In this document: positions 9,453 to 18,165 of the stretch, in pieces | How positions within the stretch are numbered: position 1 is the first letter of the stretch | Layout: the number at the start of each line of letters is the position of its first letter | Assembly: GCF_028283705.1 (NCBI RefSeq) | Contig: NZ_JAPWKD010000005.1 | Location: forward strand, 310,001-374,000 | DNA length: 64,000 nt | Direction: 5' to 3' | From: Pantoea sp. | Lineage (GTDB): Bacteria; Pseudomonadota; Gammaproteobacteria; Enterobacterales; Enterobacteriaceae | Notes under the pieces: model-generated | What the model was told of the DNA's origin: nothing | The model's input: only the letters and a program-made list of their open reading frames with translations | The model's database searches: none | Program-made: the position numbers and the translations under genes

Positions 9453-10043
9453 ATGAAGAATCTGCCAGGCGCGTTGCTACTCAGCCTCGCACTGACATTT
9501 CCCGTCTGGGCGGAAGACGCACCCCCGCAGGATCGCAGCGACCATCTGCCTGCGGCCCCTTATTTACTGCCTGGTGCGCCCACCTTTGATATGACTATTG
9601 CGCAGTTTCGTGAAAAGTACAATGCCGCCAATCCTGACCTGCCGTTGATGGAATATCGTTCCATCGATAATCAGGACGATAAAAGCAACCTGACGCGGGC
9701 TGCCAGCAAAATCAGCGAAACCCTGTATGCCTCTACGGCGCTGGAGCAAGGCACCGGTAAAATCAAAACGCTACAGGTAACCTGGCTGCCGGTGCCAGGG
9801 CCGGATGAGAAGAATGCCCAGGAAAAGGCCATGGCTTACATGACCGCCCTGCTGCGCTTTTTCTCCCCCGGGTTATCGCCTGAAGACGGACGTAAAAAGC
9901 TCGATTCCCTGCTCAGCGCAGGTAAAGGTTCACGCTATTTTTCCCGTAATGAAGGGGCGCTGCGTTTTGTGGTCGCGGACAACGGTGATAAGGGCCTGAC
10001 CTTTGCTGTAGAGCCGATCAAACTGGCGCTTGCCACACCCTGA
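9453..10043 (+). CDS. yiiQ: YiiQ family protein (DUF1454), exported
   Basis: This is a 196-residue protein with a clear signal peptide (MKNLPGALLLSLALTFPVWA, probable cleavage after residue 20). It is therefore expected in the periplasm. It belongs to the enterobacterial DUF1454/YiiQ family by length, sequence and place between fpr and tpiA. The function is unknown. The start at 9453 keeps the signal peptide at the N-terminus; the upstream in-frame start adds ten unlikely residues. Confidence 0.88.
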   Translation: MKNLPGALLLSLALTFPVWAEDAPPQDRSDHLPAAPYLLPGAPTFDMTIAQFREKYNAANPDLPLMEYRSIDNQDDKSNLTRAASKISETLYASTALEQGTGKIKTLQVTWLPVPGPDEKNAQEKAMAYMTALLRFFSPGLSPEDGRKKLDSLLSAGKGSRYFSRNEGALRFVVADNGDKGLTFAVEPIKLALATP

Positions 10044-10164
10044 TCACCCCCGGCAAAAATGACGAAAAGCAAAGCCAGCGACATATTTGATCTCTATACT
10101 GTCTGGCAGACATCGCTGCCTTAGAGCAGTGCTATTTCATGAATCGCGTTATGCGGAGGAAAGA

Positions 10165-10932
10165 ATGCGACATCCACTGGTTATGGGTAACTGGAAACTG
10201 AACGGCAGCAAGCATATGACTGACGAGCTGATCGCAGGTTTGCGCAAAGAACTGTCTGGTGTTGAAGGCTGCGGTGTGGCGATTGCTCCGCCGGCACTCT
10301 ATCTTGCTCAGGCAAAACATGCCATTTCCGGTAGCCACATTGCACTGGGTGCTCAGAACGTCGACGTCAATCTGTCTGGCGCTTTCACCGGCGAAACTTC
10401 AGCTGACATGCTGAAAGATATCGGCGCCAAATACATCATCATCGGTCACTCTGAGCGTCGTACTTATCACAAAGAAAGCGACGAATTTATCGCGAAGAAA
10501 TTCGCTGTGCTGAAAGCTGCTGGCCTGGTACCGGTTCTTTGTATTGGTGAAACCGAATCAGAAAACGAAGCGGGCAAAACTGAAGAAGTCTGCGCACGTC
10601 AGATCGACGCAGTGCTGGAAACTCAGGGCGCAGAAGCCTTCCAGGGTGTCGTCATTGCCTACGAACCGGTATGGGCGATTGGTACTGGTAAATCAGCAAC
10701 GCCTGCGCAGGCTCAGGCCGTGCATAAATTCATTCGTGATCATATCGCGAAGAAAGATGCCGCAGTGGCTGCCCAGGTCATCATCCAGTACGGCGGTTCT
10801 GTTAATGACAAAAACGCCGCAGAACTGTTCACTCAGCCTGACATCGATGGTGCGCTGGTTGGTGGTGCGTCACTGAAAGCTGATGCCTTTGCGGTGATTG
10901 TGAAAGCTGCCGCCGCAGCGAAAAACGCGTAA
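10165..10932 (+). CDS. tpiA: TpiA, triosephosphate isomerase
   Basis: TpiA interconverts dihydroxyacetone phosphate and glyceraldehyde 3-phosphate in glycolysis and gluconeogenesis. The start at 10165 follows GGAGGA and gives 255 residues, as in E. coli. Catalytic residues are visible: Lys11 in GNWKLNG, His in IGHSERR and Glu in [12 protein letters not shown]. It ends at a strong terminator and converges with cdh. It joins glycerol metabolism with the nearby glp and pfkA genes. Confidence 0.99.
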   Translation: MRHPLVMGNWKLNGSKHMTDELIAGLRKELSGVEGCGVAIAPPALYLAQAKHAISGSHIALGAQNVDVNLSGAFTGETSADMLKDIGAKYIIIGHSERRTYHKESDEFIAKKFAVLKAAGLVPVLCIGETESENEAGKTEEVCARQIDAVLETQGAEAFQGVVIAYEPVWAIGTGKSATPAQAQAVHKFIRDHIAKKDAAVAAQVIIQYGGSVNDKNAAELFTQPDIDGALVGGASLKADAFAVIVKAAAAAKNA

Positions 10933-10950
10933 TCGTTCTGATGCATGACG

Positions 10951-10975
10951 AGGCGGCTTAACAGCCGCCTTTTTT
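10951..10975 (+). terminator. intrinsic terminator after tpiA
   Basis: Stem AGGCGGCT / AGCCGCCT with loop TAAC is followed by a T run (10970-10975). It partly overlaps the 3' end of the convergent cdh. Confidence 0.9.
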
Positions 10976-11729
10976 ATTGCAGAATCTGGCAACGATGATC
11001 CTGCAATTCTTCTGCCGAACCACTTTCCAGTTTGACCCAGTTGCGTTCAATCGCCATCAGCGCCAGGCGACCATCCGGCAACGCTGCCAGCGCCATGCCG
11101 TATTTCCCCATCTCGCTACGTGCGTCAGGGACTTCTAATGCCAGACGAATAAAAACGCTTTGCTGCGCCAGCTGCGCCTCTGTCAGGGTGCGTATCTGAT
11201 AACGATGTTTTTGCAGCGTTTCACTTTGCCATTGCTCGCTGAGTAGCGGAGCCAATGCATCCAGCCGCTGACGCACATCCGGCCGCAGACAGGAAATATG
11301 AATATGCAGCTGATTTTGTGAACGAGCATATTGTGAGTTAATCGCCAGCGATAGCGCACTGTCGGCAATCGGTTTACCACGGCGCTGCGCCAGTAAACTC
11401 CGCTCCTGCCAGGCATCCGCAAACAAATTCGGTGTTGCCGGATTCAGCAGAATCGGGCTTTCCATACCGGTGATTTTTTCGATGGGCATCAGCAAATACT
11501 GCAACGGACCGTTGAGATCTTTCAGCGTAACGTAGCCTTTTGCCACATCCACCTGCTGGCAGGGAGCAGGATCACCGCGTTGCGTCATACCAGGCAGGCA
11601 TTTCTCGCTGATAATTTGCCACAAGGCATTGGAGTTTTTCTGGAAGTGCACCGCAGCCAGGACTAAGCCGATAATCAACAGTGCAAGCAACAAGGTAATC
11701 AGATTCAGGGTACGACGGCTGCCCTGCAT
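10974..11729 (-). CDS. cdh: Cdh, CDP-diacylglycerol pyrophosphatase
   Basis: Cdh hydrolyses CDP-diacylglycerol to phosphatidate and CMP at the inner membrane. The start at 11729, after GAGGGA, gives 251 residues, the E. coli length. One N-terminal membrane anchor (LNLITLLLALLIIGLVLAAV) precedes a periplasmic domain containing the histidine-triad-like HIHISCL. A longer frame from 11789 was rejected for lack of a ribosome-binding site. It lies between tpiA and sbp, as in E. coli. Confidence 0.93.
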   Translation of the reverse strand: MQGSRRTLNLITLLLALLIIGLVLAAVHFQKNSNALWQIISEKCLPGMTQRGDPAPCQQVDVAKGYVTLKDLNGPLQYLLMPIEKITGMESPILLNPATPNLFADAWQERSLLAQRRGKPIADSALSLAINSQYARSQNQLHIHISCLRPDVRQRLDALAPLLSEQWQSETLQKHRYQIRTLTEAQLAQQSVFIRLALEVPDARSEMGKYGMALAALPDGRLALMAIERNWVKLESGSAEELQDHRCQILQ

Positions 11730-11811
11730 AGCGTGGTCCCTCGGTTCATCATCTGCCAGCATCCTCGCCTGGCAGATGATGAATGTCACGGACTTTTGCC
11801 GCGCGCCAAAG

Positions 11812-11837
11812 CAAAACGGCCAGCAAAGGCTGGCCGT
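11812..11837 (-). terminator. intrinsic terminator after sbp
   Basis: A 9-bp stem ACGGCCAGC / GCTGGCCGT is followed on the minus strand by TTTT. Confidence 0.85.
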
Positions 11838-11858
11838 GATACTTTACTGGCAGAACGA

Positions 11859-12848
11859 TTACGGTTTCATAACCTGATCGTAAGTGCCGCCATCGGCAAA
11901 GTGGGTTTTCTGCGCCTGCTCCCAGCCGCCAAATTTGCTATCGATAGTGAACAGTTTTACCGGTGCAAAGGTGCTGGCAAATTTCTTCGCCACCGCTTCA
12001 TCACGCGGGCGATAGAAATTTTCCGCGGCGATGGTCTGTCCTTCCGGGGAGTAGAGGTACTTCAGGTAATCCTCTGCCACTTTACGGGTGCCACGTTCAT
12101 CGACCACTTTATCAACCACTGCCACCGTCGGCTCGGCAAGGATCGATTCGCTCGGTGTGATGATTTCAAATTTGTCTTTACCCAGTTTGTTGACCGCCAG
12201 ATACGCTTCGTTTTCCCAGGCAATCAGCACATCACCAATACCGCGTTCAACAAAGGTGTTGGTAGCGCCACGCGCACCAGAATCCTGCACTTCAACATTC
12301 TTAAACAGCGCTTTGACGTATGCTTCTGCTTTGGCCTGATCGCCGTGATTTTGATCCAGGGCCCAGCCCCAGGCAGCCAGATAGTTCCAGCGCGCACCGC
12401 CTGATGTCTTCGGATTTGGCGTAATCACCGATACACCCGGTTTAATCAGATCAGCCCAGTCGTGGATGCCCTTCGGATTGCCTTTACGCACGAGGAATAC
12501 AATGGTCGAGGTGTAAGGCGCGGAGTTATCAGGCAGACGTTTGATCCAGTTTTTATCAATACGACCACGCTCAGCGATGGCATCAACGTCAGACTGCAAC
12601 GCCAGCGTCACCACATCCGCACGGATGCCATTGATCACCGAGGTAGCCTGCTTACCTGAACCACCGTGCGACTGGCGGATCACCACGTTATCACCGGTTT
12701 CCTGCTTGTAATGGGCGCTGAACGCTTTGTTGTACTGCTCGTAAAGTTCACGCGTCGGATCGTAAGACACGTTTAACAGCTGAATATCCTTTGCCAAAAC
12801 ACTGGTTGAAGCCAGTAACAGGGTGACACCAATAGTCCACTTGTTCAT
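11859..12848 (-). CDS. sbp: Sbp, periplasmic sulfate-binding protein
   Basis: Sbp captures sulfate in the periplasm for the CysTWA ABC importer and feeds cysteine synthesis. The 329-residue reading from 12848 starts with a signal peptide ([19 protein letters not shown]) and equals the E. coli protein in length. The mature domain contains the conserved SHGGSGKQ and [15 protein letters not shown] segments of the sulfate/thiosulfate binder family. A longer frame to 12887 would hide the signal peptide. It is followed by its own terminator. Confidence 0.97.
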   Translation of the reverse strand: MNKWTIGVTLLLASTSVLAKDIQLLNVSYDPTRELYEQYNKAFSAHYKQETGDNVVIRQSHGGSGKQATSVINGIRADVVTLALQSDVDAIAERGRIDKNWIKRLPDNSAPYTSTIVFLVRKGNPKGIHDWADLIKPGVSVITPNPKTSGGARWNYLAAWGWALDQNHGDQAKAEAYVKALFKNVEVQDSGARGATNTFVERGIGDVLIAWENEAYLAVNKLGKDKFEIITPSESILAEPTVAVVDKVVDERGTRKVAEDYLKYLYSPEGQTIAAENFYRPRDEAVAKKFASTFAPVKLFTIDSKFGGWEQAQKTHFADGGTYDQVMKP

Positions 12849-12953
12849 TGCTTGCTCTCCGAAGTCGTTATAGAACAAGACTGACACAAACTAATCCACA
12901 GATTAAAGAATTAAAAATAAGCTGTTATAACTGGAGAGAATATGAGCAGGCAC

Positions 12954-12981
12954 AAAAAAGGCGCGTTCCCTGACGCGCCTT
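12954..12981 (-). terminator. intrinsic terminator after pfkA
   Basis: A 9-bp perfect stem AAGGCGCGT / ACGCGCCTT is followed on the minus strand by TTTTTTG. Confidence 0.9.
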
Positions 12982-12993
12982 GATTTTGCAGAT

Positions 12994-13956
12994 TTAGTAG
13001 AGTTTTTTCGCGGTATCCAGCCAGTCGCGTTTGAACGGACGTTTCATATTTTCGATGGCATCGATAATGTCGTGGTGCACCATCTTCTCGTTCTGAATAC
13101 CTACGCAACGTCCACCGTAACCCTGCAGCAGCAGTTCAATGGAGTACGCACCCATACGTGAAGCCAGGATGCGGTCATAAGCACAAGGCGCACCACCACG
13201 CTGAATGTGGCCCAGAACCGTGGCACGGGTTTCGCGTTTGGTTTCAGCTTCAATGTAATGCGCCAGATCGTCGATATCACAGATGTGCTCAGTGATAGCC
13301 ACGATGGCGTGTTTTTTACCTTTGGCGATACCGGCTTTGATTTCAGCGACCAGTTCTTCACGGGTATAAGGAATTTCCGGCAGCACGATAAATTCACAGC
13401 CACCAGCAATTGCTGCCGCCAGTGTCAGATCGCCGCAGTAGCGGCCCATCACTTCAACGATGGAAATACGCTGATGTGAAGAAGAAGTGTCACGCAAGCG
13501 GTCAATCGCCTCCACTACCGTTTCAAGCGCGGTGAAATAACCGATGGTGTAGTCAGTACCGGCGACATCGTTGTCGATGGTGCCCGGTAAGCCAATGCAC
13601 GGGAAACCCATTTCCGTCAGGCGTTTAGCACCCATGTAAGAGCCGTCACCACCAATCACCACCAGCGCATCGATGCCGCGCTTTTTCATATTTTCGATGG
13701 CAACCTGACGAACTTCTTCGTTACGGAATTCCGGGAAACGAGCAGAACCCAGGAAAGTACCGCCACGATTGATCATATCCGAAACGCTGTAGCGATCGAG
13801 ATTGACCATACGGTCTTCATAGAGCCCCAGATAGCCGTCGTAGATGCCAAAAACTTCAAGTCCTTCACTCAGCGCGGAACGTACAACTCCGCGAATGGCT
13901 GCGTTCATGCCTGGGGCGTCGCCGCCGCTGGTCAGTACTCCGATTTTTTTGATCAT
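12994..13956 (-). CDS. pfkA: PfkA, 6-phosphofructokinase I
   Basis: PfkA phosphorylates fructose 6-phosphate to the 1,6-bisphosphate, the committed step of glycolysis. The 320-residue start at 13956 ([18 protein letters not shown]) matches E. coli. The ATP loop [10 protein letters not shown], the catalytic GTIDNDV and the effector/substrate segment MGRYCGDLT are all present. A Cra-like operator lies about 115 bases upstream. Its product and substrate are interchanged in the opposite direction by glpX in this window. Confidence 0.99.
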   Translation of the reverse strand: MIKKIGVLTSGGDAPGMNAAIRGVVRSALSEGLEVFGIYDGYLGLYEDRMVNLDRYSVSDMINRGGTFLGSARFPEFRNEEVRQVAIENMKKRGIDALVVIGGDGSYMGAKRLTEMGFPCIGLPGTIDNDVAGTDYTIGYFTALETVVEAIDRLRDTSSSHQRISIVEVMGRYCGDLTLAAAIAGGCEFIVLPEIPYTREELVAEIKAGIAKGKKHAIVAITEHICDIDDLAHYIEAETKRETRATVLGHIQRGGAPCAYDRILASRMGAYSIELLLQGYGGRCVGIQNEKMVHHDIIDAIENMKRPFKRDWLDTAKKLY

Positions 13957-14070
13957 GACAACCTCTGGATTGTTCAAAACTAAGGATTATTCCCGCCAGT
14001 GCCCCTGCGGAGACCAGCTCGCGATCGCACGGCCTTATAGTTGAGAGATAGTATATCAAAGGCTGATTGC

Positions 14071-14082
14071 TGAATTGATTCA
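14071..14082. promoter_or_regulatory. Cra (FruR)-like operator upstream of pfkA
   Basis: GCTGAATTGATTCAG contains TGAATTGATTCA, close to the Cra consensus TGAATCGWTTCA. Cra represses pfkA in E. coli. The site is 115 bases before the start codon, in the pfkA/fieF interval. Confidence 0.6.
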
Positions 14083-14164
14083 GGTCAGACAAGTTTTCGC
14101 TATTTTTTTACAGAGTTGTTAGCGTTCCGTCATTTTTATCCCGCAACACGATGATTTAAAACTA

Positions 14165-15067
14165 TTAAAACTGGAAAAAACCCTGTTGATTTTCCGGTAC
14201 AACTGAGCAGGGATCCTGATGGATGATGACGTCGGAGCCAGGAAACTTGCTACGCAATGCCTGTTCAATTTGATCGGCCACCTTATGTGCCTGCACCAGC
14301 GGCAGATGGTCGTCCATTTCCAGATGCAACTGAATAAAGCGCGTCGGGCCAGACTGTCGGGTACGTAAGTCATGCGCACCACGTACGCCCGGCCAGTTGG
14401 CGATCAAATCAATAATCGCCTGGCGTTCCTCTTCCGGTAAAGCACGGTCCAGCAGTGACTGTACCGCTTCATACCCCATACGCAGCGCGTTATACAGAAT
14501 ATAAACGCCAATCCCTAAGGCGAATAATGCATCGGCCCGGGAAAAACCATAGCTGCTTAAGCCGAGCGCTATGAGAATAGCACCGTTCATAATGACATCG
14601 GATTGGTAGTGCAGCATATCAGCGCGAATCGCCTGGCTACGGGTGTGCCGCACCACCCAGCGCTGAAAAGTGACCAGCACCAGCGTTGAACAGAGTGCAA
14701 TCACCGTGACCACAATACCGACCAGTGGAGCTCGCAGGATTTCGGGAGAGGCAAGATGCTGAATACCGGTAAGAAACAGGAATAACGCCGATCCGGAAAT
14801 AAACATACTTTGCGCCAGTGCCGCCAGGGATTCAGCCTTACCATGGCCAAAAGTATGGTCGGCATCCGCAGGCTGTAAGGCGTACCGTACCACCAGCAAA
14901 TTGGTCAGCGAAGCAGCGATATCCACCAGTGAATCCACCAACCCCGCCAGCACACTGACCGAACCGGTGTACCACCAGGCAAAAATTTTAACAATTAACA
15001 ACAACGATGCCAGCACCGTGGCAGACAACGCTGCACGGCTCACCAGCTTTGCGTAGGAGTGTTCCAT
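14165..15067 (-). CDS. fieF: FieF (YiiP), cation-efflux Zn/Fe antiporter
   Basis: FieF is a proton-coupled inner-membrane exporter of Fe(II), Zn(II) and Cd(II) of the CDF family. The 300-residue start at 15067 equals E. coli. Asp45 and Asp49 (LVDSLVDI) and HYQSD form the transport-site motifs. The C-terminal cytoplasmic domain carries [11 protein letters not shown] and the metal-binding end IIHQDPCS. In E. coli its upstream neighbour is cpxP; here a toxin-like gene intervenes. Confidence 0.97.
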   Translation of the reverse strand: MEHSYAKLVSRAALSATVLASLLLIVKIFAWWYTGSVSVLAGLVDSLVDIAASLTNLLVVRYALQPADADHTFGHGKAESLAALAQSMFISGSALFLFLTGIQHLASPEILRAPLVGIVVTVIALCSTLVLVTFQRWVVRHTRSQAIRADMLHYQSDVIMNGAILIALGLSSYGFSRADALFALGIGVYILYNALRMGYEAVQSLLDRALPEEERQAIIDLIANWPGVRGAHDLRTRQSGPTRFIQLHLEMDDHLPLVQAHKVADQIEQALRSKFPGSDVIIHQDPCSVVPENQQGFFQF

Positions 15068-15256
15068 GCCTTGGCCTCTTCGGGCAACGTTCAATGGTGC
15101 GCCCGTTTAATCTCAGAATGGCTCAAGTTTATCATTAGCAGGTAAACGCTGCCTGGATGGTGTTGCAGCGACAATAAAAGTCGCCATTTTTCGTATCGTG
15201 CGGTTGAACAGACGTGATGACAGGAAAGATCTGGCTAATAGCCTGAGGCTTAATGG

Positions 15257-16456
15257 TTATCTGTGTTTCCAATGCCGGATAGCGAAATTTTTCGCATCCA
15301 TAAATCGCGAAGACCGAATATCGGTTATTTCTTTGTCCCAAACTGGATTTAATGGCACATAATAACCTTCGTCTTTAGCCTTTTGCGCGAAAGATTTTAA
15401 TTCTTCCACATTCCTGACCACACATATTTCGCCAAAATCGCCAAAGGATTTAGGCAGCGTAAAGACCGCTGGGAAGTTTGCTTCAATATCTGTCCAAGGA
15501 TTACAGGTGTCTGTGCTATGATGCACAACCGGTTCACCGTTGCCAACCAGACATTCATTAATACTGGATATCATATTGCGAATGCGCACCGACACATTAC
15601 CAACACTCTTATCTACCTTCGCATAAAATTCAACTTCACTTAAATATGAACTTTTTAAGTTACCAGGTAGTTTTTCATGAGGCGTTGTATAACTATCCAT
15701 TCTCTCTTTAAATATATGATGAGACACATCATGCACAGATAATTTATCTTCAACACCATAATCCTCAAATGCCGGTGCGATCATAAAAAGGTCGTAATCG
15801 GCGGTAAGAGGTTTTTGACCCGACCCAGCCGGGGCTAAAACTTCAACGGGTTCGCCATTGTAGATAACCTGCCAGGATCCTTTATCTGATCCGGGTACCA
15901 ACTCAAACTTATGCATGACGCCTTTTGGCGTACAGGCCTCTAACTCAAGAGGTTGACGGTTTACACCATATTTTATATTTTTGATATAATTATTCTCGAC
16001 GAGTAAATCCAGCCTCGCCTTTGTTATTTCCAATACAACTTTATTAGCATAACCTTTGCTCATGCAATCTTGCACTTCCTTATTAAATCCCTCTTGTTTA
16101 TCTGGCCGATCGGCAAGCTTGCTTAGCTCCTGCTTAACACAGATAAAAGATGTTTGCGGGCCCCAGTCAGCACTTTTTCCCTTTATGTGGAATCCTTTTG
16201 TCGGATATCCACTTGCGATGAGATCCGTTGCCATCATATCAACCGGACGAATACCGATTATAGTATTCTTCTCATGAGACAAACGTTGTAGTTTAACGAG
16301 ATGATTTGGCACTATCCCTATATTATCTTTTTTACATAAATCTATAACTTCAGCCAGTTTTTCCACCTGATTTTTGGCCAATAACTCTACTGAAGATGAT
16401 GACTGGGTAGATTGTGTAGGCCAGGGAGAATGTGATTTAGGTATATTTATTGGCAT
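15257..16456 (-). CDS. ExoY/edema-factor-type nucleotidyl cyclase toxin
   Basis: This 399-residue protein (start at 16456) has the catalytic architecture of Pseudomonas ExoY and anthrax edema factor, which make cyclic nucleotides inside eukaryotic cells after activation by a host cofactor. Visible motifs, numbered from 16456, are: IGIRPV, then TKGFHIKGKSADWGP with the ATP-binding lysines Lys87 and Lys94; PLTADYDLF with the metal-binding Asp220 and Asp222; and VVHHSTDTCNP with His313 and Asn319. These match edema factor Lys346/Lys353, Asp491/Asp493 and His577/Asn583. FICV, NFPAVFTLP and GEICVV are specifically ExoY-like. The N-terminus is Ser/Thr/Pro/Gln-rich with no Sec signal. AAGGA lies five bases before 16456; a TTG or ATG at 16477/16474 is possible. 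The gene is A+T-rich relative to its neighbours. The family call is firm; delivery route and activator are unknown. Confidence 0.92.
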   Translation of the reverse strand: MPINIPKSHSPWPTQSTQSSSSVELLAKNQVEKLAEVIDLCKKDNIGIVPNHLVKLQRLSHEKNTIIGIRPVDMMATDLIASGYPTKGFHIKGKSADWGPQTSFICVKQELSKLADRPDKQEGFNKEVQDCMSKGYANKVVLEITKARLDLLVENNYIKNIKYGVNRQPLELEACTPKGVMHKFELVPGSDKGSWQVIYNGEPVEVLAPAGSGQKPLTADYDLFMIAPAFEDYGVEDKLSVHDVSHHIFKERMDSYTTPHEKLPGNLKSSYLSEVEFYAKVDKSVGNVSVRIRNMISSINECLVGNGEPVVHHSTDTCNPWTDIEANFPAVFTLPKSFGDFGEICVVRNVEELKSFAQKAKDEGYYVPLNPVWDKEITDIRSSRFMDAKNFAIRHWKHR

Positions 16457-16732
16457 ATCCTTCCTTTTTGTCATCAATGCGCATGGGAAAGAGAGAATTG
16501 TCTGCTATCTGAAAGCATTGTCCTTATGTTTTTATGCAAAAACTTTCGAATTTCGTACACTCCGTAAGATTCACACCACTTTGCAACGTTACAGATCAAG
16601 ATTCCAACAGGTAAAGCATGGTACCTGCACGCAGAAGTATCCACTGCAAAACCCTTTTCCGGTTGCTTCTGCCCAGCCCGCATGGGTGGATGGCTAAAGC
16701 TCATCAGCTGATTTTTTTTGTGATTTTTTGAC
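16457..16732. other. interval between the ExoY-like gene and cpxQ
   Basis: These 276 bases hold the presumed promoter region of the ExoY-like gene. No good sigma-70 promoter and no hrp box (GGAACC-N15/16-CCACNNA) was found on the minus strand. A minus-strand open frame ends at 16474 with TGA overlapping an ATG (TGATG). It lacks a ribosome-binding site and family resemblance, so it is not called as a gene. Confidence 0.5.
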
Positions 16733-16790
16733 AAAAAAAACCCCGCCGTCATGGCGGGGAAGACAGGGATGGTGTCTATGGCAAGGAAAA
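16733..16790 (-). ncRNA. cpxQ: CpxQ small RNA from the cpxP 3' UTR
   Basis: CpxQ is an Hfq-dependent sRNA cut by RNase E from the cpxP mRNA; it represses inner-membrane protein mRNAs during envelope stress. The minus-strand 58 bases begin TTTTCCTTGCCATAGACACC, continuing with ATCCCTGTCTT, which matches the Salmonella/E. coli CpxQ seed regions as I recall them. They end in a terminator: CCCCGCC / GGCGGGG (16741-16759) followed by eight T. Only the terminator stem differs noticeably from the known sRNA. Confidence 0.9.
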
Positions 16791-16803
16791 CAGGGATACT
16801 ATG

Positions 16804-17316
16804 TTACTGGTTACTGCTGGTACTACTCACTGCTTGCAGCGGTGATGATGGCTGCAATTCTGAGAGCCTGCGCATTTCATTGAGGCGCCGCTCATAATTC
16901 TTCTGCAATGTCGCTTGCTGTGCAGGCGTTAGCAGGTGGTACATCTGATTACGAACCCGAGCCATCACAACGTTTTGTTCGACTTGCGCCTGAGCAATTT
17001 TTTCTGCCTGCAGGCGGATGGCTGATTCGTTAAATTTGTCTGCAATGACCAGGTCATGCATAGTTTCTATATCCTGAACGCTGACGGCGGGACGTTCGAG
17101 TCGCGCTTGTTGCATCAGGTCTCGCATTTGTTGCCGCTGTTGCTCAGTAAGTTCAATGCCATCAAACATGTGGCTTTGCGGATTTTGCGTCATACTGCCT
17201 GTCGTCAATCCGCCGTTATGATGCATCTCGTCAATCGTCGTCGTGTCTGCTGCTCCTGCGCTGGCGTGACTGAGAACCATCGCTGAGGCAATGACGACGG
17301 CGGTTAAGTTGCGCAT
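16804..17316 (-). CDS. cpxP: CpxP, periplasmic inhibitor of CpxA
   Basis: CpxP is a periplasmic chaperone-like adaptor that restrains CpxA and is titrated away by misfolded proteins. The 170-residue protein has a signal peptide (about residues 1-22). It has two LTxxQ motifs, LTEQQ and LTPAQQ, the hallmark of the Spy/CpxP fold. It is divergent from cpxRA, with a perfect CpxR box between them. Its 3' UTR encodes CpxQ. Confidence 0.96.
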   Translation of the reverse strand: MRNLTAVVIASAMVLSHASAGAADTTTIDEMHHNGGLTTGSMTQNPQSHMFDGIELTEQQRQQMRDLMQQARLERPAVSVQDIETMHDLVIADKFNESAIRLQAEKIAQAQVEQNVVMARVRNQMYHLLTPAQQATLQKNYERRLNEMRRLSELQPSSPLQAVSSTSSNQ

Positions 17317-17396
17317 CGTTTACTCCCAGTTCGTTCCGTTTTGCGATTCAACGAGGACTAGTGTACGGCGGCAGCTGCAAACATCCGTCAGGGGGT

Positions 17397-17411
17397 GTAA
17401 AACTACGTAAA
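17397..17411. promoter_or_regulatory. CpxR box between cpxP and cpxR
   Basis: GTAAA-ACTAC-GTAAA is an exact match to the CpxR consensus GTAAA-N5-GTAAA. It lies 80 bases from cpxP and 56 bases from cpxR, so it can serve both divergent units (auto-activation). Confidence 0.9.
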
Positions 17412-17466
17412 GCGTTGGATTGACGATATGGGAACACGGTATTTTGCCTGCGGAGGGCAATAAAAA

Positions 17467-18165
17467 ATGAATAAGATCCTGTTGGTTGATGATGACCGCG
17501 AATTGACTTCGCTGCTTAAAGAACTGCTTGAGATGGAAGGTTTTGAAGTGATTGTCGCCAGCGATGGCGAGCAGGCACTCAACCTACTGGACAACACCGT
17601 AGACCTGTTACTGCTGGATGTCATGATGCCGAAAAAGAACGGCATTGACACACTGAAAGAGTTACGTCAGCAACACCAGACACCGGTGATCATGTTGACT
17701 GCACGCGGCAGCGAACTGGATCGCGTCCTTGGTCTTGAATTGGGCGCGGATGACTATCTACCTAAACCTTTTAACGATCGCGAGCTGGTTGCGCGTATTC
17801 GCGCCATTCTGCGTCGTTCCAACTGGAGCGAGCAACAGCAGCAGCACGACAACAGTTCACCCACGCTGGAAGTCGATTGTTTACGACTTAACCCAGGTCG
17901 CCAGGAAGCCAGCTTCGATAATGAAACGCTGGACCTGACCGGCACGGAATTCACCCTGCTTTATCTGCTGGCACAGCATCTTGGCCAGGTGGTATCACGC
18001 GAACATCTCAGCCAGGAAGTGCTGGGTAAGCGTCTGACGCCGTTTGACCGCGCCATCGATATGCATATCTCTAACCTGCGTCGTAAATTACCGGAACGTC
18101 GTGATGGTCATCCGTGGTTTAAAACTCTGCGCGGACGTGGCTACCTGATGGTTTCGGCATCATGA
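17467..18165 (+). CDS. cpxR: CpxR, response regulator of envelope stress
   Basis: CpxR is the OmpR-family regulator that binds GTAAA repeats when phosphorylated by CpxA. It has 232 residues, with a receiver domain carrying acidic Asp8-Asp10, phospho-acceptor Asp51 (LLLLDVMMP) and the Lys in LPKPF. The winged-helix DNA-binding domain follows at about residues 130-230. Its stop overlaps the cpxA start by four bases (ATGA), so the two are translationally coupled. Confidence 0.98.
   Translation: MNKILLVDDDRELTSLLKELLEMEGFEVIVASDGEQALNLLDNTVDLLLLDVMMPKKNGIDTLKELRQQHQTPVIMLTARGSELDRVLGLELGADDYLPKPFNDRELVARIRAILRRSNWSEQQQQHDNSSPTLEVDCLRLNPGRQEASFDNETLDLTGTEFTLLYLLAQHLGQVVSREHLSQEVLGKRLTPFDRAIDMHISNLRRKLPERRDGHPWFKTLRGRGYLMVSAS

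Noticed and set aside
15168..15184. GCGAC...GTCGC hairpin between the cyclase gene and fieF
   Set aside because: The stem is only five base pairs, and on the minus strand no T run follows, so it is unlikely to end the cyclase transcript.
16457..16732. hrp box (HrpL-dependent promoter) for the cyclase gene
   Set aside because: A GGTACC and a GTGG-type sequence occur but not in the correct order or spacing.
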